This document shows positions 25,864 to 33,073 of a stretch of 35,004 nucleotides of DNA, in pieces. The number at the start of each line of letters is the position of its first letter. The stretch's first letter is position 1. The DNA is from Victivallales bacterium (GTDB lineage: Bacteria > Verrucomicrobiota > Lentisphaeria > Oligosphaerales > Lenti-02): assembly GCA_003245525.1 (NCBI GenBank), contig QKCY01000469.1, forward strand, positions 1-35,004, given 5' to 3'. The translations under genes and the position numbers were made by a program. Under the pieces are notes generated by a model. That model did not search any database. It was not told the origin of the DNA and was given only the letters and a program-made list of their open reading frames with translations.

Positions 25864-28185
25864 CTAGATACCCAAATGACAGCGTATTGTCCTCCTATGC
25901 GCGAGAAAATGCTCCTTCAGCGTGGGCCCTCCCGCCAACGCAATGCCCGGCACGAACTGGCATACGGTTGACAGGTTGTCCGTGTACCAGAAGAAGGCAT
26001 AGGGTTCGCGAACCATCACGCAGACATGGGAGTGGGTAAAAGTCGTGTTCGTCTTGCAGCAGGTCAGAGCCCCAGTGCAATGGGCCTCGTCCCCGAGGCC
26101 AAGCGAGTGCCCGAGTTCATGGAGAAGCGCCCGCAGTTTGGCGGCGTCCTGGTCGCAGACTACAGGCCTATAGGTTGCGTTGTCTGAAAGCGCAGCATGA
26201 GTCAGACGTGTCACAATCCGGTCGGGGGCAACGGACGTTGCGAAACGTTCTAGTTGGAACCCAACTATTTTGTCAGCGTCAGTTCCCGACACTTCCATAT
26301 CGTTGTCGTTATTGACAGCCGTGAAGTGAGTCTTCGCGGGGTTGTAGCCAAGAGCCCTGGCCTGTTGCTCCAGTTTGGCCGATGTGGGTTCGCGTATATT
26401 CGTGTTGTCATACCGAAGGCCACTGCTGTCTGTGAAGCTCACATAGTGGGCTGTCTCGTCAGCTGCCGCCGTGACATCAACGCTGACGTCTGGTGCGATG
26501 AGACGGAGTTGCACCGTGATCTCCGCAAGCTGCAGAGGACTCATCGGGCAAGTCGACGAAAAAACCACGTGGGGATGCTTCAATTCGTCTGGATCATTAG
26601 TCGCTAGCATCGGCGGATCCTGGCGGTCGCGCCGGAGTTCGGCACCCGAGTTGGTCCACCCGGTGAGAACTACCCGCCAACAGCCTCCAGTCTTCGAGTA
26701 ATCCGTGGTGGTATAGACGGTCTTTCCGGGCGATGGCGAGGCCGGATGGCGATCACCAAGCGATAGGTCGCCAGCACTGGTGAGGGAGACAGTCGCCTGT
26801 TCCGCAAGGTCCGGATCGATTGCTGTCAGCGCAACCCAGGAAGGAGGGACGGGATAGTTGGCATTGATCTTATACCAACAGACCAGACTAGAATCACCAC
26901 TGCTGTCGTCCAGCTCCCAGCTTATCCCATGCTCGCCGAAGTAGATGTCATACTGTCCTGAATAGCCATCGTACGTCTTGGCCTGGAACCAGTCCATGGA
27001 ACAGGTCGCCGTGGGCTTGCAGACGTCGATGTCGTAGCTGTAGGTTCCCCACTCGGATTCGCCCGGACCGAGCCCAAGGTTGGGGTTGGCGCCGTCCCAG
27101 GTCAGGGTGTAGGTGCCGGGACCGGAAATGGCAAGGGTCATGTAGGCCTCGTCGCCGTACCCCGGCCGGGTGTCGCCCCAGGCGGTCGGGGTCATCCAGA
27201 CGACGATCTCCATCGGTTCGGACCGCCAGTTGGCCACGGTCACGGTGATCGCGGGCGCCGCCATGGTGCCCGAACCGGCGGGATCGTACTTGAAGTAGTG
27301 GATGGTGCCGGGACTGGCGCTGTATCCGGTGATGACGACGTTCTCGACGGTGACCGCGAGGGTGTCGCCGCCGGCGGTGCCGTCGGCCCCGCCCCAGCTT
27401 GCGGGGGGGGTGCCGAGTTGGTGGACCCAATGGGTGGCGACGGGATCGGGATCGACGTCGGTCCCGTCCCCGTGCATGTCGGAGGTGATGAGCGCGGCCT
27501 TGAGGGTGTAGTCGCCGTTGGGAAGCGCCCTGGTGTCCCAGCCGAAGGCCAGGGTCATGGTGCAGTCGTAGCCGCTGAACACCGGGTTCGCGGTGGTGTC
27601 GTCCGGATGGTAGAGGTAGTCCCACAGGTTGAAAGAGCCGCAGTCGGCGCTGTCCCAGATCCTGACCGCCCCGGTGTCGGCGCTATAGGCCCACACGACG
27701 AGGCGCTCCGGGTAGTGGCAGATCTCCTGGAAGGTGGCCTCGACCAGGACCGTCCGGTAGTCGCCGGTCTTGCTCCCGGACATCAGGTCCAACTCCTTGA
27801 CGTCGATGCCCACGTTGGCGGGCACGGGATCGAGGGCGAAATCCTCGACGGCTGCCGCACCAGGAGAGAGGGTGATATCCCTGGATTCCGACTGGTACCC
27901 GTAGGCCCAGGCATCCAGAGTGTAGCTTCCTGGCGACACATTCGAGTAGGAGTACTGGCCATTCTGAATCTCTTCGTCGCTGAGGTTGTCGGAGGAGTAC
28001 CAGGAGTAACCACCCTCGTCCATCAGTGAGACACTGGCCCCGTATTGGCTGATGGGCTCGCCGGTGTAACTGCTAGTAACCCTGCCTCTGACACTCGCCA
28101 TGTCGCCGCAGGCGAGCAGGGTCACCACGCACCCCAGAAGGACAGCGAGGGAGGCACCGAGAACCACCGCGATTTTCTTCTTCAT
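25864..28185 (-). CDS. Lipoprotein with HExxH zinc-metalloprotease site
   Basis: This 773-residue protein has a lipoprotein signal (MKKKIAVVLGASLAVLLGCV then LLAC, with Cys26 as the likely lipidated residue) and AAGGAGA before its ATG. Residues about 32-125 form a carboxypeptidase regulatory-like domain (VRGRVTSSYTGEPISQYGA ... PGSYTLDAWAYGY). A long beta-rich region follows. Near the C-terminus is LLHELGHSLGLGDEAH (His689, Glu690, His693, then Asp699 and His702), a metzincin-like HExxHxxGxxDE zinc site. A Cys-rich stretch CTGALTCCKTNTTFTHSHVC follows, where a Met-turn or disulfide loop may lie. I infer a cell-surface or outer-membrane-tethered endopeptidase; the substrate is unknown. A second HExxH protein is encoded at the right edge of the same gene run. 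Confidence 0.82.
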   Translation of the reverse strand: MKKKIAVVLGASLAVLLGCVVTLLACGDMASVRGRVTSSYTGEPISQYGASVSLMDEGGYSWYSSDNLSDEEIQNGQYSYSNVSPGSYTLDAWAYGYQSESRDITLSPGAAAVEDFALDPVPANVGIDVKELDLMSGSKTGDYRTVLVEATFQEICHYPERLVVWAYSADTGAVRIWDSADCGSFNLWDYLYHPDDTTANPVFSGYDCTMTLAFGWDTRALPNGDYTLKAALITSDMHGDGTDVDPDPVATHWVHQLGTPPASWGGADGTAGGDTLAVTVENVVITGYSASPGTIHYFKYDPAGSGTMAAPAITVTVANWRSEPMEIVVWMTPTAWGDTRPGYGDEAYMTLAISGPGTYTLTWDGANPNLGLGPGESEWGTYSYDIDVCKPTATCSMDWFQAKTYDGYSGQYDIYFGEHGISWELDDSSGDSSLVCWYKINANYPVPPSWVALTAIDPDLAEQATVSLTSAGDLSLGDRHPASPSPGKTVYTTTDYSKTGGCWRVVLTGWTNSGAELRRDRQDPPMLATNDPDELKHPHVVFSSTCPMSPLQLAEITVQLRLIAPDVSVDVTAAADETAHYVSFTDSSGLRYDNTNIREPTSAKLEQQARALGYNPAKTHFTAVNNDNDMEVSGTDADKIVGFQLERFATSVAPDRIVTRLTHAALSDNATYRPVVCDQDAAKLRALLHELGHSLGLGDEAHCTGALTCCKTNTTFTHSHVCVMVREPYAFFWYTDNLSTVCQFVPGIALAGGPTLKEHFLAHRRTIRCHLGI

Positions 28186-28258
28186 GATCCATGTCTCCTT
28201 AGGTATGGACTGTATCGTGCGCTACACGGATATGCAAAGGGGGTCGGGCCGCGCTCCG

Positions 28259-29509
28259 CTAACGGCGGTTCGGCGGTCCGTCTGGTTCGAGAACGACGGG
28301 ATTCCCGGCAAGGGATTGGGCGAGGCGGATGGTCTGCCCGGCGATTTCCGAGAGTCCGGCACCGCCATCCTGCGGGGAGCAGGAGGCGCAGCCTGGGACG
28401 TTCCGGGAGGGAAGACGGGTGATGGAGCGCAGCCGGAGGAGGAGATCGGTGCAACGGGCTGTGGTGGGAGCGGAACCGGGTTGGTCGGCGAGGCGGAGGG
28501 CGACGAGAAGATGGCAGAGAATGCGGTCGGCGATTTCGGGTTGGCGGGCCAGGAGATTGGCATAGCCCTGCGGCACGGGAGCGGGATGCCGGGGAGCGGG
28601 CCGGGAGGGGCGGGGACCAAAGGGGGCGACCGTGGCGCGGGGCGATGCTGGCGTAGCGGTACCCTGCCACGGCCGTGACGGACTCTCCGCATCGCCTGCC
28701 GAATCCACCGACAGGGAGAAGCCCGCCTGGGCCGCCGCCGACTCCGCGGCGGCGAGGGAGGGGGAACGCACGGGGGCGGCGGGCGTCTGCGGCCAGTCCA
28801 GATGGAACAGTTCGCCGGAGCCGATCAGGAACTCCCGCCAGGAGGGCTGGCGGTCGGTCCCGGCAGCGATGGCCTCGCGGGCCCAGAAGATATCCGGGAA
28901 GGCGGAGCGAGCCCAGGCTTCGTACGCCGTTTCGGTTCGGGGCAGACCGAGACCGATCTCGGCGAGTAGGGAGGACTGGGTGGCTTCGGCCACGATCTCG
29001 TCCCGGATGCGGTTTAGCCCGTCCGCCGGAGCCTGGGCGGCGGCGGTCGTGGCGGCGGTCTGCGTGGAGTGCATGTCCGGACGCAGTGCCGGCGATTGGG
29101 CGAGGACGGGTTGCGGCTCTGGGCGGAAGGCGAAACGGCACGCAAGCCAACCCGTCAGGAGCACGGCCAGACACGCCGCAATCCGGACTAGGATGCGGCG
29201 GCGGTGCCGCCAGGTCTGCTCCGCTTCCCAGGAGCGGACGCGGCCCATCACGCCGGCCGTGAAGCCCTCGACGGACAGGCCGGCGGCAACCAGTTGCTCC
29301 GGCAACTCCGCCGCTGGTTTCAGGTCCCGAACCGCTGCCGCGCAGGCGGGGCATGTTCCGAGGTGCTCCTCCACCAGCGCGAACTCGTCCTCGGGCAACT
29401 CCCAGCGGACAAAGGCATCCGCCCGCGCCCGAACCCAGGCGCAGGACGGTTGCGGCCCGCCGGGAGGCAACGCGGAGGATGGATGGGGGGAAGAACTGCT
29501 CATACCCAT
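28259..29509 (-). CDS. Membrane anti-sigma factor with zinc-finger (zf-HC2-like) domain
   Basis: This 416-residue protein begins with a cytoplasmic zinc-binding anti-sigma domain: residues about 24-60 include FALVEEHLGTCPACAAAV, which has the H-x3-C-x2-C pattern of ZAS domains. One membrane helix (about residues 107-128, ILVRIAACLAVLLTGWLAC) follows, then about 290 extracytoplasmic residues rich in Pro, Ala and Arg without a recognised domain. Such proteins bind an ECF sigma factor and release it on an envelope signal. The cognate sigma gene is normally adjacent, but none is seen here; the upstream neighbour is a helical-repeat protein. ATG 29503 is an alternative start two codons in; neither has a strong ribosome site. 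Confidence 0.7.
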   Translation of the reverse strand: MGMSSSSPHPSSALPPGGPQPSCAWVRARADAFVRWELPEDEFALVEEHLGTCPACAAAVRDLKPAAELPEQLVAAGLSVEGFTAGVMGRVRSWEAEQTWRHRRRILVRIAACLAVLLTGWLACRFAFRPEPQPVLAQSPALRPDMHSTQTAATTAAAQAPADGLNRIRDEIVAEATQSSLLAEIGLGLPRTETAYEAWARSAFPDIFWAREAIAAGTDRQPSWREFLIGSGELFHLDWPQTPAAPVRSPSLAAAESAAAQAGFSLSVDSAGDAESPSRPWQGTATPASPRATVAPFGPRPSRPAPRHPAPVPQGYANLLARQPEIADRILCHLLVALRLADQPGSAPTTARCTDLLLRLRSITRLPSRNVPGCASCSPQDGGAGLSEIAGQTIRLAQSLAGNPVVLEPDGPPNRR

Positions 29510-29632
29510 ACAGTGTCGGGAGTGTTACATGCGTGCCTGCATGAAACGCTCTGGTGCCAGACAGCTTCCCTGTCCACCAGCCAGGGGGAAGTGCCGGACG
29601 ACACCTGCTCGGAGTTCGGCCGAACTGGGAGC

Positions 29633-29698
29633 TCAGGGCTTCGGGGCGGCTTCCAGGGAGGCTAGGAACTGCTGGATATCACGGTCGTCGGGGAAGGC
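29633..29698 (-). repeat. 66-bp near-identical 3' end shared with 22219-22284
   Basis: The last 66 bases of the two helical-repeat genes differ at only four positions (62/66), all synonymous, whereas the rest of the genes has diverged much further. The similarity stops abruptly at about 22285 and 29699 on the coding side and extends only a few bases past the stop codons. Confidence 0.8.
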
Positions 29699-31891
29699 CT
29701 TACTTACGGCTGATCCATACTCCTGTACCATCGCTTCAGGGGCCTCGCATTTGCGCAGCCCTTCAACATGGCGCTTCAGGAACTGGGCAATGGGGCGACT
29801 GCGCAGGCTATGTTCCCCCGAGTAGGCAACCGCGCCCAGAGACAGGGCCTGAGCCTGGGACAAGAACCGCTTCCCTCCCTCGCGCTGCAGCATGTCGGAC
29901 GAGACATCGAGGAAATTCCTCACTACCAGGGCAGAGTCCCGAGGCGTCGCCTTGGCAAGTGTCGCGATGCAACTCTCCGTCACACCCATGCAGAGCTTTT
30001 GGCACTCTTCTTCGGAAATAGGCTCCACCTTCGGAAGAGTGTCCGCTTGCCCATCGGGTTGCGAAGGGACAGGGCATGCCAGGAGTACCTTCCGCCACAG
30101 ATAGGGCCCCTGCCGCAAATCGTGGAAGTGTGGCATGACGGCAAGAGCCGCCGAGGCAGCCACGCGCCAGTCCGGATGGTTCCGGCGCGACTCAAGCAGC
30201 TTCTCCAGTCGCTGGTCCACATCCCCTTCGGCGAGATGGACAGATATGCGCGAGCCGCCGCAGAATGAGTCGACCAGAGACAGCAGGCTATTGTCGTCGA
30301 GATTCACCAGATCCTGATCCGCATCCCTCAAGACCGTAGCCGGGTCGGCATCGGCCGAAAGCAGACGCCATAGCAGCAGGAAACCGAGAGCCCGCGAACC
30401 GCCAGGAGTCTTGCGGAGCGCGGGTAGCCGACTGGTCGCCCACTCCAAAGCCTGTTCCTCTTCGCCGACCAATATGCCACTGCCCAATACATGGCAGGCT
30501 AGCTCAGCCAACTCCGGTACCGTCTCGGCGTTCGCATTCGCAAATACGGCGTTCAGTCCTTCCCGACCGGCCCAGGCCGCCTTGCGATCATGACCCGCCC
30601 AACAGGCCCAGGCAATGCGCTGGAGTGTCGCGTCCGTGGCAAGCCCGAAGGCCTCGCCATAGGCGACCCCAGCCTTGGCAGAATCGCCCAGCATGCTGTA
30701 GACATCGCCCTTCGCCATGGCCAGTTCCACGGCTGGGAGGCCAGCTTGGGCTTCACGTTGTTTGATCTCTTCGGCCAGGGCCGGGAATTGGCTCAGGCTT
30801 TGTCCTGTTCCAGGACGTGGCGGACGGGATGGGCTGGGGGATTCGGACCGAAGCATGGAGAACAGCAGACGCCGGATCCTCTGCCTGTCGGGGTACCCGA
30901 ACTTGGTCTCGCCCTCCCGAAGCAGTGTGATTGCTTCCGCCCGGTCACCGCCCTGCGCGAAGCCGTTGGCGGCCGCACAAAGGGCGTCGGCATCGTCATC
31001 CCTGGCGAGATCGAGGTCGATCTGGGCAATTTCCTTGACGACCTCCGGAGGTTGCTTCCCCATCTGGCTCATCATGGCGGCACGAGCGTGCGCGCTTGGC
31101 AGGCTGTGGGCGAGAAGGCGCACCAACTCTGGATCCGTGACCAGCTTCTTCCTTAGCAGCGGAGGCAATTTGGAGCTGTAGGAATACCGCAGCCGCTCGG
31201 CCAAAGGCCCCTTGTAGGAGACAATAGCGTCGACAATCTTCTTCCGCACATCGCGCGGTAACTTTGTGAATGGCTCCAGCATAGCCACGGATTTCTCCTC
31301 GTCCCACACCGGGCGTCGCCATACCGACAGCAGGCGGAAGGCCCCGGCCATTGCTTTCCACGAAGCTCGTTCCGGCTTTGTCCCTGCCGCCTCCTCGAGC
31401 ATCTCCGCTGTGCCCATCCAGTCGAACGTCTGTCGTCGAGCCCGCAGAGCCGGGTCCATGTCCTCGATCAGCGGAACAAGCCGAGTGAAATCCCCGTCCA
31501 GCATCTCCAAGAAGGCATCATATGTCTTCCGCCCGACCGGATCGCTCCCGTAGAGCTTCTTTCCCCATTCCTCCGTTGCCGTCCCCCCAAGCGCCTTCGC
31601 ACTTGCGGCGGCCATCGCTACCGGCCTGATCCCAAAGCGGACGATCGGCGGTTCTGGGACAGGGGAAACGCCCTCCCGTTGTTCCCGTGCCGTGGGTTCC
31701 TGGGGAACTGCATACTCTCTGCCCACTTCGGCGAGGCAGGCCTCCCATCTTCCGGCTGCCAGATTCGCCGCCAACAGACTGCTGCGAGGCCCGGCCGTGG
31801 TGTTGCTGCCGGTAGGCCGGTCCTCCCCTTGGCCGTAGATTGCTGCCGCGAAGGACAGGAAGCCAACAAGATATGGGGCATAAGTTTTCAT
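29633..31891 (-). CDS. Exported helical-repeat protein of unknown function (paralogue 2)
   Basis: This 752-residue protein has a signal peptide (MKTYAPYLVGFLSFAAAIYG) and a mostly helical mature part with TPR-like pieces (CAAANGFAQGGDRAEAITLLREGE, LQRIAWACWAGHDRKAAWAG). It is paralogous along its length to the protein at 22219-24486 and of nearly equal size (752 and 755 residues). The sequences have diverged strongly except for the last 21 residues, which are identical and end IQQFLASLEAAPKP. No enzymatic motif is recognised. It is followed after 123 bases by the anti-sigma gene and preceded after 152 bases by a secreted protein gene. Keeping two copies in one gene run suggests partner-specific roles. 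Confidence 0.75.
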   Translation of the reverse strand: MKTYAPYLVGFLSFAAAIYGQGEDRPTGSNTTAGPRSSLLAANLAAGRWEACLAEVGREYAVPQEPTAREQREGVSPVPEPPIVRFGIRPVAMAAASAKALGGTATEEWGKKLYGSDPVGRKTYDAFLEMLDGDFTRLVPLIEDMDPALRARRQTFDWMGTAEMLEEAAGTKPERASWKAMAGAFRLLSVWRRPVWDEEKSVAMLEPFTKLPRDVRKKIVDAIVSYKGPLAERLRYSYSSKLPPLLRKKLVTDPELVRLLAHSLPSAHARAAMMSQMGKQPPEVVKEIAQIDLDLARDDDADALCAAANGFAQGGDRAEAITLLREGETKFGYPDRQRIRRLLFSMLRSESPSPSRPPRPGTGQSLSQFPALAEEIKQREAQAGLPAVELAMAKGDVYSMLGDSAKAGVAYGEAFGLATDATLQRIAWACWAGHDRKAAWAGREGLNAVFANANAETVPELAELACHVLGSGILVGEEEQALEWATSRLPALRKTPGGSRALGFLLLWRLLSADADPATVLRDADQDLVNLDDNSLLSLVDSFCGGSRISVHLAEGDVDQRLEKLLESRRNHPDWRVAASAALAVMPHFHDLRQGPYLWRKVLLACPVPSQPDGQADTLPKVEPISEEECQKLCMGVTESCIATLAKATPRDSALVVRNFLDVSSDMLQREGGKRFLSQAQALSLGAVAYSGEHSLRSRPIAQFLKRHVEGLRKCEAPEAMVQEYGSAVSKAFPDDRDIQQFLASLEAAPKP

Positions 31892-32043
31892 TTCGTTCCG
31901 ACCTGACGTTCACGATGGAATCCATTCATCCCCAAGGCAACGGAATGTTCTTTATCCAAACAGCAAACACTCCCTGCATCGTGACATGCCTGACCAGCAG
32001 GCACGGAGCCCTCCGCAACGCGCTAGAGCGTCGCCTCCCCTTA

Positions 32044-32976
32044 CTACGGGATATCTGCTCCCTCGCTCCTCGCACGGATTCTAGCCATCCGATCAAGGAA
32101 AATCTGTGCGTCGATGGCCATCGTGCTCCTCGGCCAGGTTTCGAGGATCCTCCCTGCGCGGGTTTCGCCGATCTCAGGTTCGCGGTCATCGATCAGCTCG
32201 AAGAGGGCGTCGGGCGCTTCCAGGAAATCTTGCACTGACGCCGCCTCCAGAAGGAGCGAGATGCCCCGGCTACACTGTTCGTCCGGGGGCTTCCGGATTC
32301 GACTTGTCTCGAACAGCCAGTTTCCCAGTTTTGCCTTCGCGTAAGGCGCGAACAGACTGTCGGCGTGGGTTTTCAGGAACCTTTCCCATGCCGCCGCGTC
32401 CTCTTTGCCGAAATAGGGCGGAGTGGAGTGCAACGATAGCACGCGGAGGAGCGTGTGCTCTTTCAGGAACGCGACGGCAGCCTGCTCGTTATCGGGGAGG
32501 GCGATCACTTCGAAGGGGACCTCCGGGGACGAGACCTTCGCCTTGCCGCCGATATCCCGGAAGACCGCGCGGATACCATAGGCCCCCAGCGTCTCGACGT
32601 AGCTGGGAGGGATGACGACCCGGTGCCACGAGGCCCATCCTGGGGGCATGTCCTCAGGCGCGGGAGGTCCCGTGAAGAAGTTGATCATCCCTGGGTAGCG
32701 GAAAGAGATGCTCTCCTCCTTCCCATCCGGGCTCCGCAGCGAAAACCTCAGATAGCTGTCGCTGATCCCGTCGAGGAGGGCGTTGCCGCGGATCGTCTGG
32801 GCTGTCGGGTTGCGCAAGGTGACGAAAAGACAAATGGGGACGTACTGGCCAAACCGGGACGTCTCCGTCCGGACTGTGAGCTCAAGGTCGGCGAATCCCG
32901 CGCCGCTCGTATCCGGCAACCCGACCAGGAGGCTGGCGACACTGACAATGCCCAATCGGAAAAGCCATGGTCTCAT
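32044..32976 (-). CDS. Secreted protein of unknown function
   Basis: This 310-residue protein starts at ATG 32976, chosen because an excellent AAGGAGGTGA lies at 32990-32981; an in-frame Met 12 codons earlier lacks this. A signal peptide (MRPWLFRLGIVSVASLLVGL, cleaved about residue 26) is followed by a beta-rich half (about 27-165: FADLELTVRTETSRFGQYVP, LRFSLRSPDGKEE) resembling an immunoglobulin-like fold. A helical half (about 170-310) has TPR-like spacing: WERFLKTHADSLFAPYAKAKLGNWLF and a final AGRILETWPRSTMAIDAQIFLDRM. No family is recognised with confidence. It lies 50 bases after a zincin-like gene and 152 bases before a helical-repeat gene, all leftward. Confidence 0.7.
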   Translation of the reverse strand: MRPWLFRLGIVSVASLLVGLPDTSGAGFADLELTVRTETSRFGQYVPICLFVTLRNPTAQTIRGNALLDGISDSYLRFSLRSPDGKEESISFRYPGMINFFTGPPAPEDMPPGWASWHRVVIPPSYVETLGAYGIRAVFRDIGGKAKVSSPEVPFEVIALPDNEQAAVAFLKEHTLLRVLSLHSTPPYFGKEDAAAWERFLKTHADSLFAPYAKAKLGNWLFETSRIRKPPDEQCSRGISLLLEAASVQDFLEAPDALFELIDDREPEIGETRAGRILETWPRSTMAIDAQIFLDRMARIRARSEGADIP

Positions 32977-33021
32977 AGCATCACCTCCTTGTGCACAGAT
33001 GCACCCTACCATCCTCTACCT

Positions 33022-33073
33022 ACCGCCTACTGTCCGCCTGATCTCAGAATACCACCTACTGTTTGCCTGATCT
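33022..33073. repeat. 23-bp imperfect direct repeat across a stop codon
   Basis: Bases 33022-33044 and 33051-33073 match at 20 of 23 positions with a 29-bp period. The repeat overlaps the end of the leftward zincin-like gene. In the undisturbed frame the outer copy reads IRRTVGGR then stop, close to the IRQTVGG found before the actual end. Confidence 0.75.

Noticed and set aside
28182-29354. Alternative frame of 390 codons over the anti-sigma gene
   Set aside because: Pro/Arg-rich translation without a domain; the other frame has the zinc motif and membrane helix.
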